A DNA stretch of 64,000 nt from the NCBI GenBank assembly GCA_037783415.1, contig JAZGTN010000009.1, forward strand, positions 62,001 to 126,000, given 5' to 3'. Positions 10,071-22,939 of the stretch are shown here, piece by piece (positions within the stretch are counted from its first letter, which is position 1; every line of letters starts with the position of its first letter). The notes beneath the pieces were generated by a model. The model was not told the DNA's origin. It saw only the letters and a program-made list of their open reading frames with translations, and did not search any database. A program made the translations under genes and the position numbers. Origin of the DNA: Leptasterias polaris. Taxonomy: Eukaryota; Echinodermata; Asteroidea; Forcipulatida; Asteriidae.

Positions 10071-11830
10071 CCAAGGTGTATAATGTGATTAAACGGGTTT
10101 TGAGAGTTGGTTAAAAATCTGTAACTGTTTGTAACTGTAAGGATATGAAACTGATTATGGAAATAGAATTAGACGCAAGTATATAGAGTTGGTAGCTTTT
10201 GGTTTCAATTTAGATCACATAAGTATTTGTATAACCAAAAAAATCACCTTAACAAGTCTGAAGTAATCATGTTGCCGATTGTCTTGTCAAATTTGATAAT
10301 CTTGGGATGTGATTATACGGAGTTTTGATAGCTTGCTTACAATCTGACGAAATCTCTCTTCTTTTGCATATTTGTGCAATGTTTTGGACCATTGTAAATG
10401 TATAAATGATGAAGAAGTTGTAATTCCTGTAACTGTATGGATATGGAACTGTGGATATAAAATCTGTGCGCAAACATATAGATTTGATAGCTTTTGGTTT
10501 CAATTTAGATCATCCTAGTTCTTTAGATTTGACGATCACATTAGTACTTTATAACCCAAACAAATCACCTTGAATGTTCTGAAGTGCCGATTGTCTTAAC
10601 TAATTTGATAATCTTGTGATGAGATTATACGGGTTTTTGATTGTTGATTCACATTATGTTGCAATCTTTCCTTCTTTCATACTTGTGCATTATTTTTGCA
10701 CCACTGCAAATGATAAATTAGCTATTAAATTAGTTAATTAAATATGTTTTATTTCCTGTAACTGTATGGAGATGGAACTGTAATTATGGAAAGAGAATCT
10801 GGCGCAAATATATAGATTTGATAGCTTTTGGTTTTAATTTCGATCACATTAGTACTTTTATATCCAGATATTTAGATTTGATAGTTTCTGGTTTTAATCT
10901 AGATCACATTAGTATTTTTATTACCAAACAAATCACTTTACAAGTTCTGAAGTAATAATGATGCAGGTTATTTTTTTCATTTTTGGTAATCTTGTAATGT
11001 GATTGAACGGGTTTTTGATTGTTGGTTCACAGTCTGTTGCAGTCTTTCTCTGTCATACTTGTGCATTATTTTGCACCACTGCAAAAATTTGTAATTAATG
11101 ACGAAGTTTTAATTCCTGCAACTGTGTGAATATGGAACTGTATTCAGGAAAGAGAATCTGGCGAAAATTATAGATTTGATAGTTTTTGGTAGTACTTTTA
11201 TGACCACATATATATCTATAATAATTAGTTCACAGCTCTTGGTTTTAATCGTGATCACAATTTGTGCTCTTGTAACAAAACAAATCACGTTAAAAGTTCT
11301 GAAGTCACAATGATGCCGATTATCTTGTCAAATTGTGTTAATGTTGTGATGTGATTACGGGCTGATATACGGGTTTTTATTGTTGATTCACGGTCTGTTG
11401 CCGTCTTTTTCTGTCTAACTTGTGCATTGTTTTGCACCACTGCAAATGTGTAATCAATGGTTTTAGTTTAATGTGTAATGAATGGTTCGAATGGTTTTAA
11501 ATTAAAAATCCTGTAACTGTATGGATAAGGAAAGAGAATGAAGAAGTAATCATTTTTGTAACTGTATGTATATGGAACTGTATTATTTTACGGAAATAGA
11601 ATCTGGCGCAAATCTATAGACTTTATAGCTTTTGGTTTTAATTTCGATCACATTAGTACTTTTACAACAAGATATTTAGTTTTGATAGCTTTTAGTTTCA
11701 ATCTAGATCACATTACTACTTTTACATTCAAACAAATTACGTTAAAAGTTCTAAAGTAATAATGATGCCGATTTATATGTTGCCAAAATTTGGTAATCTT
11801 GTAATATTATGATTATACGAGTTTTTGATC
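10071..11830. repeat. AT-rich irregular tandem repeat downstream of copy 1
   Basis: Units of roughly 300-450 bp share phrases such as CTGTAACTGTATGGATATGG, GATTTGATAGCTTTTGGTTT and AAATCACGTTAAAAGTTCTG, with GATTATACGGGTTTTTGAT. The same family fills 52,730-55,560 after copy 2. No coding sequence is supported. Confidence 0.7.
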
Positions 11831-12600
11831 AGTGTTGCAGTGATTTTTCCTTTATACATGTATTGTTCTAGTATTTTTTCAATTAAACTGCTTGTTTCAA
11901 TAAAAAAAAAAGGGTTTTTAAATCACTATTCGCATGTGTTTACATTTTTGTTCTTTCTCTGGGTTCAAATGTATCAAAAAGGCCTATTCTTAGTAAAAAA
12001 AAAAGGGCTACATGGAGGAAACGCTTAGGGCATTAGCTCTTTACCCTTAACAATATTGATCGTTTAAAACTCCTTCAAATAATTATTTTTATGTAGGTTG
12101 TTTTTTACATATGGTTTGCTCTTGGGGGTCCATTTTAGACGTAGTCTTTGAACCAATAGGTTCCCCGTGTCTGTCCTTGATGTATCCTTTTGACTCAGGG
12201 TTTGCCCTTACGATACATGCTATGTAGACATTTTATGAAGCCTTTTAACAAGGGCTAGCCCCAAGGTTTCAATTGATCTAGCTTTTTCACTAAGGATTGT
12301 ACTAAGGGGAAAGGGAGGCTCGTAGCCATTATCCTTAGGGGAAAGGAAGCATTGGGGCACATCATTAAACGGCGCTCTTAACAATATTAACCGACTCCTA
12401 TTAATCGACTCCTTCTCCGATATAGCCTTTTGACTCAAGGTTTGCTCTAAGGATACCCTTAATAGCTCTTTTAACAAGGGTATCTTTTAATGTAGCCTTG
12501 TGATGAGGGATTGCCATAATGGTTCCTCGTGCGATTTATCGCAAGAGGGCGCCCTCTGATATCGCAGAACGCTAGTTTCTTCTTAGGGGATGCCCTTTAC
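11831..12600. other. Spacer with 44-bp-motif remnants
   Basis: The spacer matches 55,540-56,320 (for example ACATGGAGGAAACGCTTAGG and GTGCGATTTATCGCAAGAGG). Short ORFs contain repeat-derived phrases and are not credible genes. Confidence 0.55.
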
Positions 12601-13000
12601 ATTCTGGTTCTCTAACCCTAGCCCTAACCCTAGCCCTTTTCCCTAACTAATAGCCCTATCCTTAACCTTAACCCTAACCCTAACCCTAACCCTAACCCTA
12701 ACCCTAACCCCTAACCCTAACCTCTAACCCTAACCCCTAGCCCTAACCCAAACCCAAACCCAAACCCTAACCCTAACCCTAACCCTAACCCCTAACCCTA
12801 GCCCTTTCCCTAACCCTAGCCCTAACCCTAGCCCTTTTCCCTAGCTAATAGTCCTAACCTTAGCCCTAACCATAGCCTTAACCCTAACTAGTCTTTAGCC
12901 CTAACGCTAGCCCATTTTTCTAGCTTTTAACCCTAACATATCCTTTCTGTAGCTTATAGCCGTAACCTTAACTTTAACCCTAACCATAACCCTTGGGAAG
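12601..13000. repeat. Interstitial telomere-like CCCTAA repeats, first tract
   Basis: Runs of CCCTAA (with CCCTAG, CCCAAA and CCCCTAA variants) span about 12,605-12,990. The purest run, at about 12,670-12,720, reads CCCTAA on plus. Unique and repeat sequence continues on both sides, so this is not a chromosome end in this assembly. Confidence 0.9.
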
Positions 13001-15790
13001 TTTTCTAGCCTTAATCAATCAGGGCATAGTCTTTGGGTAGCTCTGAACACAAGAGGGCGCCCTTTACTTTCTTTATATATAAATATTTTGGCTCAGGGAC
13101 AGCCCTTACTCGGATAGCTAGTTCGTTTTCCTCAGGGATTGCCCTGATGAGCGCTCTAAACTAGTTTACCCTGACGGATTCCCTATCATCCATTATGGAA
13201 TCCTAGGGGAGTTTTCTAGTCTTAATCAGTCACGGCATAGTCTTTGGGTAGCTCTGAACAGAGGGCGGCGTCCTTTACTTTCTTTATATTATATATTTTT
13301 GGGCTCAGGGACAGCCCTCTGAGAAGGCCAGTCTAGTCTTGTCAGGGATTGCCCTGAGCGCTCTAGTTTACGCTGACGTATTTGTCTATTAATTGACCGT
13401 TCACCCTGACGGATTCTCGGGCGAGGCCGCCGTCGGTCGACCGCCAGAGTGCAGGTCCGACAGGGGCAGGGCGAGACAGTGGAGATTTGTAGCCAATTTC
13501 GGTCAGGGTGAGGACTTTAATCTTTCGGCTCAGGGACAGCCCCGTGGTAATAACTTTGACATAGCCTCTTTACTAAGGGCTAGCCCTAATAATAACTCTG
13601 ACATAGCCGTTTTAATAAGGGTTTGCCCCAATAATAACTTTGACATAGCCTTTTTACTTTGGGTTTGCCCTGAAAACAAGAGGGCGCCCTTTATTTCTTT
13701 AAACGTTAATAACTCCGCCCCCCGATGTCCGATCGAGCTGAAATTTCTGGAGGGAGGTCCTCTGGTCTGCTCACCCCGCCCTTGCTTTTAACAACTTTGA
13801 CCTCCGAATTTGAACTTTTGGACCATTTCAGCCAAAAGGCCTTCCCGCACCCATAGCCATCTACACTGCCCGGAAAGGCCGGAATGGGCAAAACTTGATG
13901 ACGCCACTACTACGTCATCGGAGGCCTCGGAAGAGTTATTTCTGCGCAATCTGAGAGTCTTCAAAGGGTTCCGCCTGCAAAACGAAGATGGGTTGTCGGG
14001 GAAATTAGGGGGCAAAAATAGAAAATCCTAGCACTCGGGCAACTGACCCAGTCCGCCGGGGATGAAGGTAACGAGGTCAGGGATCTCAGAGGTTATTTCC
14101 AAAGAGCTTGACCTTCGAATTCCATCTTAGGGTCAGAGGTCATTTTATGGCTCAGAGTTTGCCCTGATATAGCCTTTTTACTCAGGGTTTGTCCCGATGA
14201 AAATAATAGCCTTTTTTACAAAAATTTTGCCCAGATAACTTATTCTTTACTGAGGGTTTTCCCTCTAATATTGCCTTTTTACCCAGGGTTTGCCCTGATG
14301 ACAGCCTTTTTACAAAAGGTTTGCCCTGATAACATAGCCCTTTTTACTAAGAGTTTGCCCTGATAATTGATATTATAGCGTTTTTACTCAGAGTTTGGCC
14401 CTGATAACAGGCTATCTACTCAGAGTTTGCCCTGATATAGCCTTTTTACACAGGGTTCGTCCTGATGAAATAGCCTTTTTATTAAAATTTCGCCCTGATA
14501 ACTTATTCTTTACTGAGGGTTTGCCCTCTAATATTGCCTTATTACTCAGGGTCGGCCCCGATAATAACTTTGACATAGCCTTTTTACTAAGGGTTTGCCC
14601 TGAACACAAGGGGGCGCCTTTTACTTCTTTAAACGTTAATAACTCCGCCCCCCCCCCCCCCCCCCCCCGATGTCCGATCGAGCTGAAATTTCTGGAGGGA
14701 GGTCCTCTGGTCCGCCCACCCCGCCCTGACATTTAACAACTTTGACCTCGGAATTTGAACTTTTGGACCATTTCAGCAAAAAAGGCCTTCCCGCACCCTA
14801 AGCAATCTGCACTGCCCGGAAAGGCCGGAATGGGCAAAACTTGATGACGCCACTTCTACGTCATCGGAGGCCTCGGAAGAGTTATTTCTGCGCAATCTGA
14901 GAGTCTTTGAAGGGTTCCGCCTGCAAAACGTAGATGGGTTGTCGGGGAAATTAGGGGGCAAAAATAGAAAATCCTAGCCCTCGGGCAACTGACCCAGTCC
15001 GCCGGGGATGAAGGTCGCGAGGTCAGGGATCTCAGAGGTTATTTTCAAAGAGCTTGACCTTCGAATTCCATCTTAGGGTCAGAGGTCATTTTATGGCTCA
15101 GAGTTTGCCCTGATATAGCCTTTTTACACAGAGTTTGCCCTGATGACAGCCTTTTTACTAAAGGTTTGCCCTGATAACATAGCCCTTTTTACTAAGAGTT
15201 TGCCCTGATATTATAGCGTTTTTACTCAGAGTTTGGCACTTATGACAGGCTATCTACTCAGAGTTTGCCCTGATATAGCTTTTTACACAGGGTTTGTCCT
15301 GATGAAAATAGTATTTTTTATCAAAATATTGCCCTGATAACTTATTCTTTACTGAGGGTCTGCCCTCTAATAATGCCTTTTTACTCATGGTTTGCCCTGA
15401 TGACAGCCTTTTTACTAAAGATTTGCCCTGATTTAAACATATCCTTTTTTACTAAGAGTTTTCCCTGATATTATAGCCTTTTAACTCACAGTTTGCCCTG
15501 ATGACATAGCCTTTTTTGACTAAAATTGTGCCCTGATAACGTATCCCTTTTTACTGAGGGTTTGCCCTTCAAACATAGCCATTTTTACCGTTTACCCTGA
15601 AGGATTTTACAATGACGGATTTTTGGCCAAGGCCGCTGTTGGTTGAATGCCAGAGTGCCGGTCACAAAAGGGCAAAGAGAGGCAGGGAAGTTTTCTAGCG
15701 TGATCAGTCAGGGCAGAGTATAATCATTTGGCTCAGGAACAGCCCTTACTTGGAAAGCCAATATAGTTTCGTCAGGGATTGCCCTGAGCA
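13001..15790. repeat. Repeat blocks, including two copies of a 929-bp unit
   Basis: A block containing AACTCCGCCCCCCGATGTCC, GCTGAAATTTCTGGAGGG and GGACCATTTCAGC recurs 929 bp apart (13,702 and 14,631). The segments between are filled with CTTTTTACTCAGAGTTTGCCCTGATA-like motif units. CAGGGACAGCCCTTACT blocks occur at about 13,090, 13,305 and 15,735. A long poly-C lies near 14,650. The same families occur at 1-470 and 56.7-57.95 kb. No gene is supported. Confidence 0.75.
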
Positions 15791-15950
15791 AATAAATAAT
15801 TATTTAGATAACCAAATAACCCAATAACCAAAACCAAATAAGCAAATAACAAATATATAAAATTATTAAATTTCTAAAACAACTAACCTAATAAATAGGT
15901 AAATAAAGTAATATATATAAATAATCCGTCCGAAAATTCGTCTGATATTT
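15791..15950. other. AT-rich AAATAACC-like tract
   Basis: Low-complexity AT-rich sequence (AAATAACCAAATAACCC-like) borders the satellite array. Nothing else is seen. Confidence 0.5.
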
Positions 15951-18900
15951 TGAGTGTTAGGATGTGGATTAGTTCGTAATTTTTCTACAAGTATAAATCA
16001 TGTTATTTCTGAAGTGGATTGTGTCTGCATCTTAGACTCCTCTCACACAGTCCTGATATTGTGCTGGACTAGTCTTGAACAAAATGGGTTGATCGACTAA
16101 TGATTTTATTGTTTTTGACTGTTTTTCTATGTTTTGTGATTTACGGTTGAAATTTTATACATGCTTTATGGGAATGTTTGGAATTTAGAAATTGATGTAA
16201 CTTGACAACTGAACAAGCCAGCGCCTTAAAATTTTGCCTGATTATTTGTCATTATGCATTCTCTGCAATGTATTAATGGCAAATCTGTGTGGTGCCTCCA
16301 TCTTGTTTTTCCATGTACCATTGTTTTAGAGAAATTACATGTAATCTTGTGTACATGTCAATGGTCGGACCAAAGTCGCATAGAATAAGTCACGTTATTT
16401 TTGGAGTCGATTGTTTCTGCATCTTAAACTCCTCTCACACATTTCTGATGTTTTGCTGGGATAGTCCTGAAAAAATTGGCTTGATCGAGTAATGATTTTT
16501 ATTGTTTTTGACTGTTTTTCTATTTTTTGTGATTTACGGTTGAAATTTTATACATGCTTTATGGGAATTTTTGGAATTTAGAAATTGATGTAACTTGACA
16601 ACTGAACAAGCCAGCGCCTTGAAATTTAGCCTGATTATTTGTCATTATGCACTCACTGCAATGTATTAATGGCACATTTGTGTGGTGCCTCCCTCTTGTT
16701 TTTTCATGTACCATTTTTTTAGAGAAATTACATGTAATCTTGTGTACATGTCAATGGTGCGAGCAAAGTAGCATAGATTAAATCATGTTATTTCTGAAGT
16801 CGATTGTGTCTGCATCTTAGACTCCTCTCACACAGTCCTGATATTGTGCTGGACTAGTCTTGAACAAAATGGGTTGATCGACTAATGATTTTATTGTTTT
16901 TGACTGTTTTTCTCTGTTTTGTGATTTACGGTTGAAATTTTATACATGCTTTATGGGAATGTTTGGAATTTAGAAATTGATGTAACTTGACAACTGAATA
17001 AGCCAGCGCCTTAAACTTTTGCCTGATTATTTGTCATTATGCACTCTCTGCAATGTATTAATGGCAAATCTGTGTGGTGCCTCCATCTTGTTTTTCCATG
17101 TACCATTGTTTTAGAGAAATTACATGTAATCTTGTGTACATGTCAATGGTGCGAGCAAAGTAGCATAGATTAAATCATGTAATTTCTGAAGTCGATTGTG
17201 TCTGCATCTTAGACTCCTCTCACACAGTCCTGATATTGTGCTGGACAAAATAGGTTGATCGACTAATAATGATTTTATTGTTTTTGACTGTTTTTCTATT
17301 TTTTGTGATTTACGGTTGTTATTTTATACATGCTTTATGGGAATTTTGAGAATTTATAAATTGTTGTAACTTGGCAACTGAACAAGCAAGCGCCTTGACA
17401 TTTAGCCTGATTATTTGTCATTATGCACTCTCTGCAATGCATTAATGGCAAATTTGTGTGGTGCCTCCATCTTGTTTTTTCATGTACCCTTTTTGGGGAG
17501 AAATTACATGTAATCTTGTGTCATGTACATGTCAATGGTGCGAGCAAAGTAGCATAGATTAAATCATGTTATTTCTGAAGTCGATTGTGTCTGCATCTTA
17601 GACTCCTCTCACACAGTCCTGATATTGTGCTGGACTAGTCTTGAACAAAATGGGTTGATCGACTAATGATTTTATTGTTTTTGACTGTTTTTCTATGTTT
17701 TGTGATTTACGGTTGAAATTTTATACATGCTTTATGGGAATGTTTGGAATTTAGAAATTGATGTAACTTGACAACTGAACAAGCCAGCGCCTTAAAATTT
17801 TGCCTGATTATTTGTCATTATGCATTCTCTGCAATGTATTAATGGCAAATCTGTGTGGTGCCTCCATCTTGTTTTTCCATGTACCATTGTTTTAGAGAAA
17901 TTACATGTAATCTTGTGTACATGTCAATGCTGGTCGGACCAAAGTCGCATAGAATAAGTCACGTTATTTTTGGAGTCGATTGTTTCTGCATCTTAAACTC
18001 CTCTCACACATTTCTGATGTTTTGCTGGGATAGTCCTGAAAAAATTGGCTTGATCGAGTAATGATTTTTATTGTTTTTGACTGTTTTTCTATTTTTTGTG
18101 ATTTACGGTTGAAATTTTATACATGCTTTATGGGAATTTTTGGAATTTAGAAATTGATGTAACTTGACAACTGAACAAGCCAGCGCCTTGAAATTTAGCC
18201 TGATTATTTGTCATTATGCACTCTCTGCAATGTATTAATGGCACATTTGTGTGGTGCCTCCCTCTTGTTTTTTCATGTACCATTTTTTTAGAGAAATTAC
18301 ATGTAATCTTGTGTACATGTCAATGGTGCGAGCAAAGTAGCATAGATTAAATCATGTTATTTCTGAAGTCGATTGTGTCTGCATCTTAGACTCCTCTCAC
18401 ACAGTCCTGATATTGTGCTGGACTAGTCTTGAACAAAATGGCTTGATCGACTAATGATTTTATTGTTTTTGACTGTTTTTCTCTGTTTTGTGATTTACGG
18501 TTGAAATTTTATACATGCTTTATGGGAATGTTTGGAATATAGAAATTGATGTAACTTGACAACTGAATAAGCCAGCGCCTTAAACTTTTGCCTGATTATT
18601 TGTCATTATGCACTCTCTGCAATGTATTAATGGAAAATCTGTGTGGTACCTCCATCTTGTTTTTCCATGTACCATTGTTTTAGAGAAATTACATGTAATC
18701 TTGTGTACATGTCAATGGTGCGAGCAAAGTAGCATAGATTAAATCATGTAATTTCTGAAGTCGATTGTGTCTGCATCTTAGACTCCTCTCACACAGTCCT
18801 GATATTGTGCTGGACAAAATAGGTTGATCGACTAATAATGATTTTATTGTTTTTGACTGTTTTTCTATTTTTTGTGATTTACGGTTGAAATTTTATACAT

Positions 18901-19590
18901 GCTTTATGGGAATTTTGAGAATTTATAAATTGTTGTAACTTGGCAACTGAACAAGCAAGCGCCTTGACATTTAGCCTGATTATTTGTCATTATGCACTCT
19001 CTGCAATGCATTAATGGCAAATTTGTGTGGTGCCTCCATCTTGTTTTTTCATGTACCCTTTTTGGGGAGAAATTACATGTAATCTTGTGTATTGTCAATG
19101 GTCGGAACAAAGTCGCATAAAATAAGTCACGTTATTTCTGGAGTCGATTGTTTCTGCATCTTAAACTCCTCTCACACATTTCTGATGTTATGCTGGACTA
19201 GTCCTGAAAAATTGGGCTTGATCGATTAATGATTTTTATTGTTTTTGACTGTTTTTCTATTTTTTGTGATTTACGGTTGAAATTTTGTACACGCATTATG
19301 GGATTGTTTTGAATTTTAAAATTTATGCAACTTGAGAACTGAACAGGCCATTGCTATGTAAATTTGCATGATTATTTGTCATTATGCACTCTCTGCAATT
19401 TAATGAACAATTTGTGTGGTGCCTCCATTTTGTTTTCTCATGTACCCTTTTTGGGGAGAAATTACATGTAATCTTGTCTATAGTCAATGGTCGGAACAAA
19501 GTCGCATAGAATAAATCACGTTATTTTTGGAGTCGATTGTTTCTGCATCTTAGACTCCTCTCACACACTTCTGATGTTCTGCTAGACTAG
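15951..19590. repeat. Satellite of about 391 bp with a 4-monomer higher-order repeat
   Basis: The marker ACTCCTCTCACACA recurs at about 16,036, 16,428, 16,821, 17,213, 17,602, 17,997, 18,390, 18,782, 19,165 and 19,554, spaced 383-395 bp. Monomer variants repeat every fourth unit: the GGTCGGACCAAAGTCGCATA variant at about 16,363 returns about 1566 bp later. Short ORFs inside are repeat reading frames. Confidence 0.9.
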
Positions 19591-20189
19591 TCCTGAAAAA
19601 AAGATGACCAATAGAATAATCCCCATACTTAAGATGGTGCCCAGCAGCAACCAACATATCAGAACACAATGTTCTCCACTCATCATCTTTGGTTAATTGC
19701 TGCAAAGGAGAATAAAATTGTGACCCGCTCTGCCCCCAAAAAGGTTAATTTTCACTAAATATAAAGTGCTGTACACACATTAATGTAAAAAAAAAATTAG
19801 AGTAAAACAAATTACAAAAAGATAGCGCCCTCAAGAGTATTCCAAACAGCCGTAGGTTGTCCATGTTGGGTGGACCACACGTCTTAAAACATCCGTGACC
19901 TTGAAGTCCTCTAAGGAAAGTCTTCAAAATATTTCACTATTTCCTTCATCTGACATAGCTTATTACGAAGGGTTTACCCTAATAATGACTTTGACATAGC
20001 CGTTTTCTATTGGTTTGCCCTAAGACATAGCCTTTTACTAAAAGTTTGCTCCAATGATAGCCTTTTTACTAAAGTTTGCCCTAATGTCGTAGCCTTTTCA
20101 CTGAAGGTTTGCCCTAATAATAACTTTTACATATCCTTTCTACCACGGGCTTGCCAAATAATAAGTGGAAATTTGTAGTTTTTGGTCAG
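19591..20189. other. Spacer with 44-bp-motif units upstream of copy 2
   Basis: Unclassified sequence to about 19,940 is followed by several loose CTTTTTACTAAAGTTTGCCCTAA units. No ORF of note. Confidence 0.5.
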
Positions 20190-20345
20190 CAGTGGCGGCG
20201 CTACGGGGGGGGGGGGGGGCAGGAGGGGGGAAAATGCCACCCAGTTATTTGTTTTGCCCCCCCCCCCCCCCCAGTTTGCCCCCCCTCCCAGTTTTTTCCC
20301 CGATGGCGGAAATTGAGTTTAATCCGAATTATTGCACCCAATTTG
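20190..20345 (+). mobile_element. Single hAT-type end fragment
   Basis: CAGTGGCGGCGCTACGGGGG at 20190, followed by poly-G/poly-C and ATTGAGTTTAATCC to about 20,345, is homologous to the inverted right end of the hAT element at 22940-23764. It has no matching second end here and so is probably a truncated relic. Confidence 0.65.
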
Positions 20346-20709
20346 CACACATAGCTTTTTTAAAGGATTAGTCCTAATAATAACTTGGACATAGCCCTTT
20401 TTCACGACATAAATTATATAATTCCCGAACCCTTTTTTTAAAAATCCCGCCCGTAATTTTTAAATGAAAGTTAATTGTAGATTTCCCGGCTCGTATAAAT
20501 GTTTTCATGGAAGTTGATTGTAGAATTACCACCAGCCAAATTATGGATAAAAAGAAGAAAAAAACAAAACAAAAACAAATAAAAAAACATTGCCCATATC
20601 CCTCTGGATTCGATTGCAACGATCTTGAATTAGCACTAAAACGAACAACTAATGTGTGACCTTACATCTTTGACATCACCACCGGTTTTGAGTGGACTAC
20701 TTTGTTTGA
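20346..20709. other. Upstream flank of copy 2 leader segment
   Basis: The stretch 20,570-20,709 matches 58,800-58,935 upstream of copy 3 (CCCATATCCCTCTGGATTCG, TTTGACATCACCACCGG). It could contain the promoter or 5' UTR of the family, but no core promoter motif is convincing. Confidence 0.4.
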
Positions 20710-20878
20710 TGCAAAAGTAGCTCCGCCAGGGCGGATGCATATTTTGCACCCTCACGGAAAACATTTAACTTGGCATGTGTTGTATGTGGAGTCAGCAGTA
20801 GCGTGGGTGCCCTCACGCGACACACTACTGTTCGGAAAGTTTGTCAGGGTGATTTTCGAAAGAAGCCTTCTTTCCAGG
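20710..20878 (+). CDS. Putative leader exon with C-x2-C segment, copy 2
   Basis: An open frame from 20710 has no in-frame ATG and reads CVVCGVSSSVGALTRHTTVR, then KVCQGDFRKKPSFQG. It stops at a strong splice donor (CCAGG/GTAAGT). Degenerate or interrupted copies at 22,790-22,918 and 58,975-59,266 keep C-x2-C-G-V-S-S-S-V and VRKVCQ-x-DFRK despite substitutions, which suggests selection on this frame. The spaced Cys/His are zinc-finger-like but match no family I can name. At the GTAAGT donor the frame leaves in phase 1, while the following micro-exon needs phase 2, so the joining is unresolved. Confidence 0.35.
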
Positions 20879-21253
20879 GTAAGTCATTTGTTTGTATGAT
20901 TGAACAAATTATGCTTTTCATTTGGATCTGTTATTTTAACGGAGGATTAAAAGTAATCGTGACTTGAAATTGTTCTAGTTTGCTGTTTCTTACATTTCTA
21001 ACCGAAAAAAAACCCACGCAGATGGCACGACGACTGTTATCGCTTTTCTTTTACAGTGTGCCCTAATGGTTTACGTCGTCGTGTATCAAGGGTTTGCTTT
21101 AAGGATACATGTTGATTTTAGCATTTTCACCATGGGTTTCGCCCTAAGTTCACCAGTACGGTTTTTACGGATGTGGCCTCTTTACTAAATTTGTTTTTCC
21201 CTCTGATGCCTCGTTAATTCATTAAAACTGTTGTTTTTATTTTATTTGGAAAG

Positions 21254-21280
21254 TGCAACTCAACCGTCATTTGACAAGCG
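21254..21280 (+). CDS. 27-nt micro-exon, copy 2
   Basis: AG/TGCAACTCAACCG... ends at CAAGCG/GTTTGT, phase 2-2, and encodes SATQPSFDKR across the junctions. The acceptor follows TTTTTATTTTATTTGG. An intact counterpart lies in copy 3 (59650-59676) with one residue changed (PSF to PPF). The DKR end matches the cassette families. Confidence 0.6.
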
Positions 21281-22640
21281 GTTTGTACCAGTAGTAGGCA
21301 TTTCAATGACGTCACAAATTTGTTCGGCCAACTTGCGTTGAAAGGCACTCCACATAGTAAACAATATATTATTAAAAAACCTGATAAACAACATAATATT
21401 TAAAACCCTGATATTTTTACTGGATTATGTTCTCTTAAACCTGTGAAAGTTTCATCGAAATACAAGACGAATTAACAAAGTTACGGTGTGAGAAAGAGCG
21501 AACAAATGCAAAAATGTTGGGTTTTCACGGGCCGCGCGAACGGCACAGGTTTTTGCCAAGCGCAGCTCCGTGTCCGCGCAGTTTCATGACCGGGAGAACG
21601 GGTCACGAAGGTCGTACCTTTGTGAAATAACATAGTATGAGAGTGGGGGGGGGGGGGGGGGGGGTAATGGGCTATATTTTGAGGGGTCGAACAAAACAAT
21701 CTGCCAAGAATTACGAAAATTACAACAAAAGGAACAAAAACAACTTTTCAGAGGCATTTTTGATCGTATGAATCTCTTTATTTTCGCCCGTTTGGGTTTT
21801 ATTTGTTAAAATTCATTTCAGTTTTATCTTATCTTTTTGGCAATTTTAAGAAAAAAAGTCATGCTCCCATCCCGTTTTAAAATGGTATATTCCGCGCGGA
21901 CGGCACAAATTCTATCATCCGGGAACTTTACACTGATTTTATGGTCTTGTTCCCTGTGTTACTTTGCGCTAATAGAAAACGCAGAGTTCGGGGAACTGAC
22001 TACATACGGCGGTTGGTTGCGCAAAATGTCAATGTGCGATGGTGGCCGCTTGAAAGTTCGTCAAACGCCGCAAAATCAAGTATTTTTTCTCCCCAAAAGT
22101 GGAGTATTTCTTTACTTTTCTTCCAAAAAACGTGCAACTTGTTTCCAGAACAAGTGGATTTTGTGTTATTCCAAATTATTTGGAAAATATTGTTCGAGGT
22201 AATTGTGGAATGTGGGGCTGCAATCGGGGAAAAAACAAAACCATCATAAACGTCGTGAGGTGCATGCTGTGGAACTTGTTGTTTTTGTAAACTCCATGAG
22301 TTCATAGGCGACAGTTTTAAGCAAATATTGTCAAATTTCTCATATATTTATGACAGATAAATGCAGATAAATCGACACAATTTATATAAAAAAGTTAGGG
22401 GAATTACTTTTACATAGTTTATTCATTGAATTTTTTTTAATTTTTTTAATATAATTTATTTTCTCTCTCTTTTTCCCCTATTTATTAATTTTTCAGTTTC
22501 CATGACAAGAACGGAACATCCAATTTTCTTCAAACAAAGTTAAAAATACTTCACATGCAGAAACCTTTCCAATCATAACTCTTTTTGATTATGTAGAGAT
22601 CACTGGAATTTTCACCTGAAACCCGTACCAGTAGAGTAAA
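21281..22640. other. Copy-2-specific insertion of unknown nature
   Basis: In copy 3 the micro-exon intron runs directly to the next cassette; here about 1.3 kb of unrelated sequence begins near 21,296. It has a G-run at 21,647-21,664, TGACGTCA near 21,308 and overlapping short ORFs in several frames around 21.84-22.3 kb without recognisable domains. No terminal repeats were identified. Confidence 0.45.
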
Positions 22641-22769
22641 ATGGCTTTTGTAAAAAATATATGGCAATGTCGAATAGTTTGCCCTAAGAGTTTATTAATT
22701 AGAGTTTCCTGTAATGTAGTCTTTTCACTACGTTTTAGCCCTAATTCCTTTGATCTGGCGGTTTTGAGC

Positions 22770-22918
22770 GGATGCATACTTCGCACCCTCACGTAAACAT
22801 TTAACTTGACATGTCTTGTATGTGGAGTCAGCAGTAGTGTGGCTGCTCTCACACTGCACACCAATGTTCGGAAAGTTTGTCAGAGTGATTTTCGAAAGAA
22901 GCCTTCTTTCAAGGGTTA
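22770..22918 (+). pseudogene. Degenerate second copy of leader segment
   Basis: The frame reads CLVCGVSSSVAALTLHTNVR then KVCQSDFRKKPSFKG and meets TAG. The strong GGTAAGT donor of the 20.88 kb copy is changed to GGTTAGC. It is probably a duplicated leader exon that lost its splice site. Confidence 0.45.
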
Positions 22919-22939
22919 GCCGAAGGGTTGACACACATT

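Noticed and set aside
12601..13000. Chromosome end
   Set aside because: The CCCTAA tract is degenerate, flanked on both sides by long sequence and duplicated at 56.3 kb.
13393..14736. ORFs with repeated RVCPDN-like phrases
   Set aside because: The phrases are translations of the repeated GGGTTTGCCC motif in a repeat block, not a protein repeat under selection.
16289..18061. ORFs of 67-68 codons inside the satellite
   Set aside because: They are repeated frames of a non-coding satellite monomer present in only some monomers, with no initiation or splice context.
20151..20371. ORFs through poly-G/poly-C
   Set aside because: Low-complexity translations of the hAT end repeat.
21837..22305. Overlapping ORFs of 60-121 codons on both strands
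   Set aside because: They overlap in several frames, show no domain and lie in a copy-2-specific insertion. No supported coding signal.
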